From contig NZ_PGGW01000011.1 in assembly GCF_002794255.1 (NCBI RefSeq), forward strand, positions 186,001 through 250,000: a stretch of 64,000 nucleotides of DNA, in the 5' to 3' direction. Below are positions 24,620-32,043 of this stretch, piece after piece (position 1 is the first letter of the stretch; every line of letters begins with the position of its first letter). Origin of the DNA: Streptomyces carminius (GTDB lineage: Bacteria; Actinomycetota; Actinomycetes; Streptomycetales; Streptomycetaceae). The notes beneath the pieces were generated by a model that searched no databases, was not told the DNA's origin, and was given only the letters and a program-made list of their open reading frames with translations. The translations under genes were made by a program, and so were the position numbers.

Positions 24620-25045
24620 TCAGATCACACGGAACGGATCGGCGGTGGCGCGGACGTCCGTGAGATCGTCGACGGCGGTCGGTGATCCGGTCGATCGCGG
24701 CAGTGGAACGGCCGGCGTTCGCCGCCTCCCCGCGCAGTCTCTCCAGGCGCTTGCCCGTCATGGCGAGATTGTGGTGGGCGTTCTTGATGACCCACTCGCT
24801 CAGCGACTCGCGGGACTGCCCGGCCATGGCGTCGAGCTGGGTCTCCAGTTCCTCGATGGCGTCGGCCAGGTCGAGCGCCTCCTTCGCGTCCGGGTCGACC
24901 AGGTTCAGGACCTCCCGCTCGACGGTCGGGCGTTGGGCGGGGGAGTCCCACAGCACATGGGTCAGCACCGACAGGTCGGTCTCCGCCACCGCCTCACGCC
25001 CGTCGACGTACGCGGATGCCTGGAGCAGCCCCGCCGTCACCCCGC
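24620..25045 (-). pseudogene. RavA/MoxR-type AAA ATPase, C-terminal fragment
   Basis: About 140 residues match only the C-terminal helical region of a RavA-like AAA+ ATPase (LLQASAYVDGREAVAETDLSV, HVLWDSPAQR, LSEWVIKNAHHNL, GRSTAAIDRI). The nucleotide-binding core is absent: upstream of about 25045 the frame holds no similarity and no start. Near 24675-24683 an extra base shifts the frame; in the shifted frame it ends DDLTDVRATADPFRVI with a TGA at 24620, a natural-looking terminus. It is thus 5'-deleted and frameshifted. Confidence 0.7.
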
Positions 25046-25634
25046 CACCGGCGGCCGACGCCGTCTCCCTCGTTCCCTCCGGTCGGCTCCGCCTCTTCGC
25101 GCGGAGCACCAACACTGTATGGACGGTGAGCCGACAGCCGAGCCGTTCCAGGCGATTCGGCCCCGGTGCCTGCACGACCGGGCCACGTTTCGAGGGCGCG
25201 CCGAGATGATCTCGGGCCGGCCACCCGGCTGCTCCGGCCACGCGGCGTGTACGTCTGTGACGCGGAGCCCGGCGTGTGCCCGGGGCTGACGCGTTCCCGC
25301 TCGGCGGGACGTGCTGATTGCGGCTGCCTGCGGCGGGATGTACGGGACATCCGGGTCGGAGAGGGTGGACGCGACCCCTGGTGATCAGGGTTCTCGAAGT
25401 CTTTGATCGCGAACAGGGAGTGCGTTCGCGCGTCGTCCCCCTGATCGGTGTCCTGCGGTGCCACCGCGGGCCCATCGGCCCATGCCGCCCGCCCGGGGAA
25501 CTCGCCTCGCTCCGCGAGACGCCGGACCGGCCCCGGGTCCGAGGTGGGTGCGGGGCCGCCGTTACCGACCGGGTTCTCTGCTCTCCCCGTGCCTGCTCGC
25601 GGTCCTGGGTGGGGCGATCGGCCCGGCCGGCACC
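25046..25634. other. Scrambled junction region, no intact gene
   Basis: Between two gene remnants. Frames are open on both strands but carry no domain. It probably contains the rearrangement that removed the 5' part of the RavA-like gene and the 5' part of the old integrase. Confidence 0.45.
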
Positions 25635-25964
25635 GCCCGGCTGTTCGCCGGGCCGCGCGGTGGGCGGATCACCACCGCGGTGTTGCGGGACGCCACCCGC
25701 TGGGACGAGGTCGTCGCCCGGCTCGGCTACGAGCACCTGCGCCGCCACGACCTGCGGCACACCGGGCTGACGTGGATGACCGACGCCGGGGTCCCGCTGC
25801 ATGTGCTGCGGAAGATCGCCGGGCATGGATCACTGGCCACCACCCAGCGCTATCTGCATCCGGATCTGCGGTCGATCACCGAGGCGGGCCGCTCGCTCAG
25901 CGCCCACCTGTCGGTGGCGGCCGGCCCGCCTAAGCCGCCGGGGGCGGTGCGCCGGGTGCTGTAG
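25635..25964 (+). pseudogene. Tyrosine integrase, C-terminal relic
   Basis: The last 110 residues of a phage/AICE-type tyrosine recombinase: LFAGPRGGRITTAVLRDATR, then the HxxR box (HDLRHTGLTW), the second histidine (IAGHGSLATTQ) and the nucleophile tyrosine (QRYLHPD). The N-terminal arm- and core-binding domains and the first catalytic arginine are absent, so it cannot work. It differs from the intact integrase at 40470 (HDLRHTCASL, TLDTYAH). It lies 197 bases outside attL and is read towards it, as expected for the end of an earlier element. Confidence 0.75.
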
Positions 25965-25999
25965 GCATCCCACAACCGGACAGAGAAGCCGGATGATCT

Positions 26000-26064
26000 T
26001 GGTCCCCGAGGAAACGTGCTCTGATCTGCGGTTTCTTCCCGCTGCTGGTCCCCAGGTGGTCCCC
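26000..26064 (+). repeat. Three TGGTCCCC repeats near the integrase relic
   Basis: Direct copies at 26000-26007, 26046-26053 and 26057-26064, between the integrase relic and the attachment repeat. They are placed like integrase arm sites and differ from the arm sites of the present element, so they probably belonged to the lost element. Confidence 0.45.
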
Positions 26065-26109
26065 GCAGGGGTGGCGGCGTCCCGGTCGGCCTGGTGTGCC
26101 GTCAGGCGA

Positions 26110-26157
26110 CGGAAGGCGCTCCGACCTGGGATTTCTCCCCGGTTGAAGCGCCTTCCG
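26110..26157. terminator. Inverted repeat next to attL
   Basis: Perfect 11-bp arms (CGGAAGGCGCT / AGCGCCTTCCG) with a 26-base loop, just outside the left attachment repeat. A terminator or an end structure of the older element. Confidence 0.4.
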
Positions 26158-26161
26158 AAAC

Positions 26162-26205
26162 TGTCGGGACGACAGGATTTGAACCTGCGACCCCTTGACC
26201 CCCAG
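26162..26205 (+). repeat. attL: 44-bp copy of the tRNA-Pro 3' half
   Basis: Identical over 44 bases to 41811-41854, covering the tRNA-Pro 3' end to the anticodon loop (minus-strand sense). The sequence diverges at 26206, so this copy is not a complete tRNA. It marks the left boundary of the integrated element. Confidence 0.9.
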
Positions 26206-26300
26206 GCGCGTGCCGACCACTGATCGCTGCACGGGTGCTGTGCTGGGGCGGCCTAGATCCCGTCCTCCGTGACACGGACGTCTGCCGACGTGCGTGCCTG

Positions 26301-26322
26301 TTGATGTCAACTGCTGATGTCA
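26301..26322 (+). repeat. Left integrase arm site (paired TGATGTCA)
   Basis: TTGATGTCA and GCTGATGTCA, starting 12 bases apart and 96 bases inside attL. The same pair with the same spacing occurs at 41751-41772 inside attR. Such shared repeats around an att core are typical integrase or excisionase arm sites. Confidence 0.65.
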
Positions 26323-26386
26323 CAACGTTGATTTTCCGCGTACGGTGCGCGGTGACTGTGTGCTCAGCAAGAAATCTATGTGTTGG

Positions 26387-27871
26387 TCAGTGCGTTGACG
26401 GTTGCCACGACCGAGGCAAGTTTAGACAGAATGGTGAGGGTTGGCCACTGGGAGAAAATATGCCGGATGGGGATGAGCCAAACGCTCCATTGAAGTCGAC
26501 GGTGCCGCCATTGAAAGCCGCATTATCGAAACTGACTGTTTCGCCGTTGAATCCTGCGTCGGTGAAGCTAATTTCACCACTGCTGAATACTGCATAACCA
26601 AAGTCGACGAACCCGTCAAAGAAGGTCACTTGATTGAAGTTGGTTGTGCTGCCCGAGAACGCTGCATAAGTGAAAATTACTACGCCGCCAGATATTGTTG
26701 TGTCATCGAATTCGATCGTGCCGCCATTGAAGCTAGCGCGATCAAAATTTACTATGCTGCCATCAAAAGAAGCATCCCTAAAGGCCAGTTTTCCACCATT
26801 GATGCTTGCGCCTTCAAAGTGGATGGCGCCGCCGTTGAATCCTGCATCGTTGAATCTAAGTACGCCGCCGTTGATGGCGGCATGACTAAAGGTGATCGAA
26901 TCTCTGCTAATGGTTGCATGATTGAAGTCGATTCCGCCATTGTTGATTTCTGCATGTTCGAAGTTAACTGTGCCGCCGTTAAAGTTTGCGTAATCAAATC
27001 GAACGGTGCTGCCGTTGAATTCTGCTCCATTGAAGTTGACTGTGCCGTTAGAGAATGTTGCGTGGTTGAAGTTGACTGTGCCGTCAAGGAACTTCGTATG
27101 GTTGAAGTTGACTGTGCTGCCGGAGAATGTGGTGTTGTTGAAATCGACCATGCTGCCGGAGAATGTCGCGTTGCTGAAATCGACCATTCCGCTGCGGAAA
27201 GATGCTCCGGAGAAATCCCCGCCGTCGAAGACGACACCGGTGAAGTCCAGGTCGTGCCCCTCCCAGGAACGAGGGTGTTCGGGTGGGAGGCTGAGGTGGT
27301 CGCGGATGAGGCGGATCACAGTATGCCGGACCTCTCGCAGAGCCAAGTAGGTGTGTCGGGCGCCTGCGTCTTCCGATGGAAAGTCAGTCTGGGAAGTGTA
27401 GGGGAGGCGGAGGTAGGCGCACAGAACGTCGATGCAGGTCTGGCGCAAGTCACGGGTGGGGGCATCGTCAGCTAGGCCAGCCAGGGCGTGAACGCCGCCC
27501 AAGCGTACTGCGGCTGATTCTTCGCCGAGTTGGGAGACGGCGGTGGTGAACCGCTCGGTGTGTAGGCGGGTGGCGTCCCGTAGGGCGCCATCCTCGTCGA
27601 TACGTTGGCGCCGGTAGGCCACCACTAGAGCTACTAGGGCACCGGCTCCAGCGACCACTCCGAAGGACAACTTCACCAGGTCGAACAGAGTTTTGGAGGT
27701 GAGCTGCCGCTCAGGCTTGAGATTCTGCACATCCAGTAGACCCCATCCGGTGAGGAACACCGCAGCGGCCACGGTGATCGCCGTACTAAAGGTCAAGGCA
27801 AGCGCGGTCCCTACGGGCCACAGGCGCAAGCCGCGTGATTCATCCTGACGTCGGGGCAAGTTTGGTCTCAC
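26387..27871 (-). CDS. Membrane protein with twenty 12-residue repeats
   Basis: Protein of 494 residues, function unknown. Two membrane segments (GTALALTFSTAITVAAAVFL; FGVVAGAGALVALVVAY) are followed by a helical domain (RFTTAVSQLGEESAAVRLGGVHALAGL, ending near residue 195). From about residue 220 to 465 come roughly 20 imperfect dodecapeptides of the type TVNFNHATFSNG, with F at the fourth and ninth positions. These predict a right-handed beta-helix related to pentapeptide repeats. A 60-base sample in the repeats is about 47% G+C, far below the neighbours, which suggests recent transfer. GTG 27871 has only a weak ribosome site. It is the outermost cargo gene. Confidence 0.8.
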   Translation of the reverse strand: MRPNLPRRQDESRGLRLWPVGTALALTFSTAITVAAAVFLTGWGLLDVQNLKPERQLTSKTLFDLVKLSFGVVAGAGALVALVVAYRRQRIDEDGALRDATRLHTERFTTAVSQLGEESAAVRLGGVHALAGLADDAPTRDLRQTCIDVLCAYLRLPYTSQTDFPSEDAGARHTYLALREVRHTVIRLIRDHLSLPPEHPRSWEGHDLDFTGVVFDGGDFSGASFRSGMVDFSNATFSGSMVDFNNTTFSGSTVNFNHTKFLDGTVNFNHATFSNGTVNFNGAEFNGSTVRFDYANFNGGTVNFEHAEINNGGIDFNHATISRDSITFSHAAINGGVLRFNDAGFNGGAIHFEGASINGGKLAFRDASFDGSIVNFDRASFNGGTIEFDDTTISGGVVIFTYAAFSGSTTNFNQVTFFDGFVDFGYAVFSSGEISFTDAGFNGETVSFDNAAFNGGTVDFNGAFGSSPSGIFSPSGQPSPFCLNLPRSWQPSTH

Positions 27872-27928
27872 CCATCACAAGACCACGTAGACGCCCGGTC
27901 GGTTGCAGACAGCCTCGGTGTCAGAGAA

Positions 27929-28588
27929 TCAAGCGTGTCCGATCGGCACTTCGGCCACGACTTCCCACTCGTAGACCCTGCGGTCCCGGTGAAGCTCGAT
28001 CAGGGAGGCGGTGGGCACGTCTAGCCGTACCGACTGCTCGCCAGCCACAGTGATCGCTTCCACGACGGGAGCCGCATCCTGGGTGCGATTGCTGTACGCG
28101 ATGCTCACGTGTGGCCTGTAGTGGCTGCTGTTCTCGGGGACCCCGTCAACGCCCCAGACTGAACCGATCCCCGAACGGATCGCCGCCCGAACGGCGCGGA
28201 TCGCCTTCTCTCCCTCCTCGTCCGGCGGAAGGACAACGGCCTCATCAGCGACGACGACTTGCCCGAAGGTGGGAGTTGGAACAGAGAGAACGGCCAACCG
28301 CTCACGCACCGCTGTTTCGATACGTGCAACATCTGCGGGAGCTACACCGGACGTGAAGCCGATTCCCTGCATGGTCAGGTGCAGCCACGAGACGGGAACG
28401 GGCTCCAGCCCGGGGAATCGGGCTAGCACTCGTTGGTACCCCTCGACCAACCGATGAAAGGCCGTTTGCCCCTCGAAGGTCAGGTGCCAGGTGAGCGCAC
28501 GCTGACCCACTTGCCAACCGGGGCGCCACCACCAGTGGTCCCGCATCTCTTTCGCGTGCTGGCCCGGCGGCAAGTCCGCGAAGCCCAT
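27929..28588 (-). CDS. 2H phosphoesterase (2'-5' RNA ligase-like)
   Basis: Protein of 219 residues of the LigT/2H superfamily. The two catalytic histidine motifs are present: WLHLTMQG (HxT) near residue 68 and HYRPHVSIAYSN (HxS) near 160. 2H enzymes open cyclic 2',3'-phosphates in RNA or nucleotides, and related enzymes act on signalling nucleotides. Its role in the element is unknown; tRNA repair or immunity counter-action is speculation. The start touches the GntR-type gene stop, so the two are coupled. Confidence 0.8.
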   Translation of the reverse strand: MGFADLPPGQHAKEMRDHWWWRPGWQVGQRALTWHLTFEGQTAFHRLVEGYQRVLARFPGLEPVPVSWLHLTMQGIGFTSGVAPADVARIETAVRERLAVLSVPTPTFGQVVVADEAVVLPPDEEGEKAIRAVRAAIRSGIGSVWGVDGVPENSSHYRPHVSIAYSNRTQDAAPVVEAITVAGEQSVRLDVPTASLIELHRDRRVYEWEVVAEVPIGHA

Positions 28589-29373
28589 CAGACCTCCGAA
28601 GGGGAGTCGGTCTCAGTCGGTTCCTGGTCTACGTCGTACTCATCCACGACGACGATGCGATCGGCCGGCCAGGTGGACTCCGAGATCTCCAACACCGTGC
28701 CGTCGGTCGCACGTGCCGTGTGCACCACGTTCAGGACCGGCGCGCCGTGCGGGAGCTCCAGAAGAGCAACCTCTTCCGGAGTCGGCATCCGGCTTCGCCA
28801 TAGGTCTCTCACCGTCGCATAGCGCTGACCTGATAGGTCTTCGACACAGAGGAAGAGGGCTTTGGGTACCACGGTCGGCTCTTCTAGGAAGGTACCGCCC
28901 GCGATGGCTACCGGGATGTAGCTGGCTCCTACCTCCTCGGGGCGCCCGCTCTTCTTGTCGAGAAGGCGCCGTCGCCTGACCACGACTTCCGTTCCCGGGG
29001 GCACGCCCATGGCTTCCGCAATGTGGGCGGGGACCGGCGCCCGACCGGCGAACCCGATCTCGTGCTGTAGGTCGCTGGTCAGAAGCCGCTCGTCCTTGCG
29101 GGCACGCCCGTACCGGTGGCGCGACCGCCGCTGACGGGGGCGGTCGCGCTTCACGAACGTCCCACGCCCGTGCCGCGACTCGATCAGCCCTTCGGCCCGT
29201 AGCACCCCAAGCCCCTGCCGCAAGGTAGGCAGGCTCACGCCGAACCGCTTCGCCAGTTCGGTTTCAGCAGGTAGGCGGCCCTCCCGCTCATCGAACGCCC
29301 CTTCCCGGATCTCAGCACGCAACGCGTTCGCCACCCGGTGATACTTCGCCACCCCAGCCACCGCATCAGTCAC
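28588..29373 (-). CDS. GntR/UTRA-family regulator (KorSA-like)
   Basis: Transcription regulator of 261 residues. An N-terminal GntR winged helix (RLPAETELAKRFGVSLPTLRQGLGVLRAEGLIESRHGRGTFV, residues 30-72) is joined to a UTRA/HutC effector domain ending near residue 245. In pSAM2, KorSA of this family represses the pra activator and so holds replication and excision off. GTG 29373 with GGAGG 7 bases upstream is preferred to the longer frame. Palindromic GACCTGAG sites upstream are likely its operators. A 2H phosphoesterase gene is coupled downstream. Confidence 0.88.
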   Translation of the reverse strand: MTDAVAGVAKYHRVANALRAEIREGAFDEREGRLPAETELAKRFGVSLPTLRQGLGVLRAEGLIESRHGRGTFVKRDRPRQRRSRHRYGRARKDERLLTSDLQHEIGFAGRAPVPAHIAEAMGVPPGTEVVVRRRRLLDKKSGRPEEVGASYIPVAIAGGTFLEEPTVVPKALFLCVEDLSGQRYATVRDLWRSRMPTPEEVALLELPHGAPVLNVVHTARATDGTVLEISESTWPADRIVVVDEYDVDQEPTETDSPSEV

Positions 29374-29505
29374 GTTCGTCCTCCTTCTCGCTCCCAGCAT
29401 GCCCCCGGGAGCCGTCATGGTCCAACACAGGACTACAACTCAGGTCCTCAACTCCTCTTGATGAGTCGCGAGCAAGGGGCTATGGTCTTCTCAAGTCCTA
29501 AAGAG

Positions 29506-29521
29506 GACCTGAGCTCAGGTC
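29506..29521. promoter_or_regulatory. Palindromic operator GACCTGAGCTCAGGTC
   Basis: Exact 16-bp palindrome in the divergent region between the GntR-type gene and the transfer operon. Related half sites (CTCAGGTCCT near 29440, AGTCCT near 29495) flank it. Placement suggests autoregulation by the GntR-type protein and control of the rightward promoter. Confidence 0.65.
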
Positions 29522-29875
29522 TCCCTTAGGCCTGTTTGAGCACGTCAGCAGACACGCCGCAAGACCGCTCCAAAGCGCCTGGAGGGCCCGTGACACGGGC
29601 TCGAAGGAAGCGCTCGGTCTTTGAGAACTCCATAGAGCGATGAGGTCGCCGCCTCCTCCGATAAGGCGGTCGGCGCGGCACAGGATCGCGCACCTGTACG
29701 ACTTCAACCTCTTCCGCAGCGCCTCGGATGTGCTGCGGCCGGTTGCCTCCGCTGCTCGTCTCGTACGAGCAGCGCCGAGGGGAGCCGGATGTTCCTGCTC
29801 TACGGCCGCAGCCCCGGTGGTGCAACACCGGGGCCGCCTTGCTGGGCCGTTCCTCGTTGAAGGGATCCACGACCC
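29522..29875 (+). other. Structured leader before the transfer operon
   Basis: 354 bases without a recognised gene. Two perfect hairpins lie inside: CTGCTCGT/ACGAGCAG at 29752-29772 (5-base loop) and GCCCCGGTG/CACCGGGGC at 29811-29834 (6-base loop). The second ends 42 bases before the first gene of the operon. It may attenuate transcription or hide the ribosome site. A small regulator such as Pra is not visible. Confidence 0.5.
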
Positions 29876-30142
29876 ATGAAGCACAGTGTTCCACTTCGGG
29901 CGGTTGGTGCCGCCGATCCGGCCGGCGGGGAGCCGTCGGCCGCCGAGCTGGACGCGATCGAGCGGGAGCTCCCGCTCATCGTGGCGGAAGTCGAGTTGCT
30001 GGACGCGCAGATCACGGTGCTGGACCGGCCGGTGTCCGAGTTGGACGCGCGCCGGATCCGGCGGGCGCGGCGCCGGGTGCTGGCCGCCCGGCGGGCCCTG
30101 ACCAACCGGCGCGGCGCCGGGGTGTCGGGGGTGGGCGCATGA
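29876..30142 (+). CDS. DUF6284-type small AICE protein
   Basis: 88-residue protein, first gene of the element's rightward operon. The core ELDAIERELPLIVAEVELLD, then ITVLDRPVSELDARRIRRAR, is the conserved helical pattern I associate with DUF6284, a family found almost only in actinomycete mobile elements. It is probably a two-helix hairpin. Function unknown. The next gene's ATG overlaps its stop. Confidence 0.75.
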   Translation: MKHSVPLRAVGAADPAGGEPSAAELDAIERELPLIVAEVELLDAQITVLDRPVSELDARRIRRARRRVLAARRALTNRRGAGVSGVGA

Positions 30143-30456
30143 CTCCCTTGACCTTCGGGGACCTGGATGCCGCTCTGCGGGCGCTGCGCCTGCTGGCGGT
30201 GGAGTACCCGCACCTTCCCGCCCCGTGCGTGACCATCTCCACCGTCTACCCCGACCGGCTGGAGCTGGCGCTCCACGACGACCTGGCCGCGTTCGAGGAG
30301 TGGCGGGAAGTCCTGGGCATCGCCCCCGGCGCCGTCGGCTACGGCGAGCAGCGCGACGGCCGCACTCGGGTGCTGACCGCCTCGGTCGACTACGCCGGCG
30401 CCCGCGTCCGGCTGGTCGGCTACGGCACGGTGGCCACCGTAGGGGAGGCGGCATGA
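30139..30456 (+). CDS. Small hypothetical AICE protein
   Basis: 105-residue soluble protein (MTPLTFGDLDAALRALRLLA...). The second half reads LAAFEEWREVLGIAPGAV then strands, suggesting an alpha/beta fold. No family recognised. It overlaps its neighbours at both ends by 4 bases (ATGA), so it is translated as part of the tightly packed operon. Confidence 0.65.
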   Translation: MTPLTFGDLDAALRALRLLAVEYPHLPAPCVTISTVYPDRLELALHDDLAAFEEWREVLGIAPGAVGYGEQRDGRTRVLTASVDYAGARVRLVGYGTVATVGEAA

Positions 30457-31616
30457 TGCCCGCACCCAGGACGCTGACCACGGCACAGAAGGTCGTACTG
30501 ACCGCCGCGTTCCTGCCCATGCTGGCTACGGGCGTGGCCGGGGGGATCGGCACGTACAGCAACATCAGCCGCGCCTACGGCTCCGGCACCGCCCTCGGAG
30601 CGGTCGCGGCCGGGGAAGGCGCCACCGCGGTGCTGGCCCTGGTCCTGCTCGGGTTGACGATGCTGGGCCAGTCCTCCCCCTGGCCGGTCCGGGCCGGACT
30701 GTGGGCGCTGCCCGCCGCCGCCTCGGTGATGGCGGCCATGGCCGCCGACGGACCGGCCCTGACGGTCATCTACGCCATCACCCCGATGGGCATGTGCGTG
30801 GCCGCCGAAGGCATGGCGTTCTTGGCCCGCCGTATCGTGGTCCACGCCGACGGCCGCGACGCCGAGGCCGAGGCGCGGGCCGCCGCTGTGGTGCGGGAGC
30901 TGGCCTATCACCGCGCGGTCGCCGCCAACCACCCGGACGAGAAGGCGCGGGCCAAGGCCGAGCGCACCGCGTGGAAGCTGGCCCGCACCGTCGGCGCCAA
31001 AGACGCCGCACTGGGCGGGCGGCTGCTGGACATCCAGCGCGACCGCCTCACCACCGGCGCCGACGCCGCCCTGGCGGAAATGTTCTCCACCCCCGCCCCG
31101 GGCCCCGTCGCGCTGGCCGTGGAGCCCGTGACGCCTCCCGTCACACCGGCCGTGATGGCGGGTGTGACGCCGCTCCCGCAGCGGGACGGCGAGCCCGCCG
31201 GGGACACGGGCGTCACGGGTGGGTGTGACGCCGAAGACACGCAGGTCAGCGACACCCCCGAGCAGGACGGGCCGCCCGAGCCGGAGCCCGTGACGCTCCC
31301 CGTCACACCGGCCGTGACGCCCGTGACGCCTCCCGGTGCGCCATCTTCCGATGAGGTGCTGTGGTGGCCGGTGGAGCAGGCCGTGACGCTGGACGAGGTG
31401 GCCGCCGTCGCCGGCGTGCCGACCCCGCAGCCGGGCGAGCCGCTGAGCGATGAGCAACTGATCGTGGTGCTGCGGCACCTGCGCTACTCGGTGGACCCGC
31501 CGCTGTCCTACCGGCAGGCCGTGGCCGCCTTCCGGGAGGCCGGATACGTCGGCGGTGAGCAGCGGGTGCGCACCGCCTGGGGCGCGGTGATGTCCCAGGA
31601 GGAGAACACCCCATGA
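30453..31616 (+). CDS. DUF2637-like transfer membrane protein
   Basis: 387-residue protein. The first 130 residues hold four hydrophobic segments (VVLTAAFLPMLATGVAGGIG; TAVLALVLLGLTML; VRAGLWALPAAASVMAAMA; LTVIYAITPMGMCVAAEGMA), a pattern of DUF2637/Spd-like spread proteins next to TraB. A helical basic segment and a proline-rich linker with VTPPVTPAV-type repeats follow. A C-terminal domain (LSYRQAVAAFREAGYVGGEQRVRTAW) resembles a helix-turn-helix. The linker DNA carries eight GTGACGC heptamers. Role in intramycelial spread is inferred. Confidence 0.65.
   Translation: MMPAPRTLTTAQKVVLTAAFLPMLATGVAGGIGTYSNISRAYGSGTALGAVAAGEGATAVLALVLLGLTMLGQSSPWPVRAGLWALPAAASVMAAMAADGPALTVIYAITPMGMCVAAEGMAFLARRIVVHADGRDAEAEARAAAVVRELAYHRAVAANHPDEKARAKAERTAWKLARTVGAKDAALGGRLLDIQRDRLTTGADAALAEMFSTPAPGPVALAVEPVTPPVTPAVMAGVTPLPQRDGEPAGDTGVTGGCDAEDTQVSDTPEQDGPPEPEPVTLPVTPAVTPVTPPGAPSSDEVLWWPVEQAVTLDEVAAVAGVPTPQPGEPLSDEQLIVVLRHLRYSVDPPLSYRQAVAAFREAGYVGGEQRVRTAWGAVMSQEENTP
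31128..31389. repeat. GTGACGC heptamer array
   Basis: Seven direct copies begin at 31128, 31164, 31225, 31290, 31314, 31323 and 31383, with one inverted copy (GCGTCAC) at 31210. Most encode Val-Thr, but the copy at 31225 is read in another frame (Cys-Asp), so protein repeats alone do not explain it. It may be a binding array for the transfer translocase. Confidence 0.5.
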
Positions 31617-31948
31617 CGCTGCCGGTCTACTCCTGGCGCTTGGCCCCGGGCGGGCTGGCCACCCGCCGCCAACTGCGCGCCATGGGACTGCGGCCCGGTG
31701 GGCAGGACGTGGCCGCGGTACTGCGGCGCCCGCGCCGTCGCCGCGGCCCGCTGGTCGCCTACCTCTACCACGTCGACCGCGCGAAGCCGGTCCGTCTCAT
31801 GACGGCGGCCAGGTGGGCGGCGCTCGCCAAGGCGAACGCCGCGCGCCGCACCTGCCCAGTGTGTGGGCGGGACGCCGGATACGTCATCCCCGTCTCGCTC
31901 GGGATGTGCGTGCCCTGCGCCGACGCCCCTGCGGCACTGGCCGCCTGA
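31613..31948 (+). CDS. RRQL-motif zinc-binding protein
   Basis: 111-residue basic protein with the RRQLRAMGLRPGGQD motif near residue 20 and a C-terminal CxxC...CxxC zinc ribbon (RRTCPVCGRDAGYVIP, LGMCVPCADA). Such RRQL proteins are frequent in actinomycete integrative elements; their role is unknown, perhaps nucleic-acid binding. The start overlaps the upstream stop by 4 bases. Confidence 0.78.
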   Translation: MTLPVYSWRLAPGGLATRRQLRAMGLRPGGQDVAAVLRRPRRRRGPLVAYLYHVDRAKPVRLMTAARWAALAKANAARRTCPVCGRDAGYVIPVSLGMCVPCADAPAALAA

Positions 31949-31979
31949 AAACCCCTGCTCGACCTGACCGGGCGTTGTC

Positions 31980-32017
31980 CCGGCGCGGCCCCTTGCCTGC
32001 CAGCACGGCCGCGCCGG
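31980..32017 (+). terminator. Hairpin between RRQL and membrane protein genes
   Basis: Perfect 11-bp stem (CCGGCGCGGCC / GGCCGCGCCGG) with a 16-base loop, inside the transfer operon and 26 bases before the next start. Probably an attenuator rather than a full stop. Confidence 0.5.
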
Positions 32018-32043
32018 TCCCCACCTAGATGGAGGACTCCAGC

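Noticed and set aside
26630-27475. 281-codon plus-strand frame antisense to the dodecapeptide-repeat gene
   Set aside because: Its periodic pattern mirrors the repeats on the other strand. The minus-strand frame has membrane segments and regular F positions.
31128-31389. CRISPR-like array
   Set aside because: Units are only 7 bases with irregular spacing inside a coding region; no cas genes are present.
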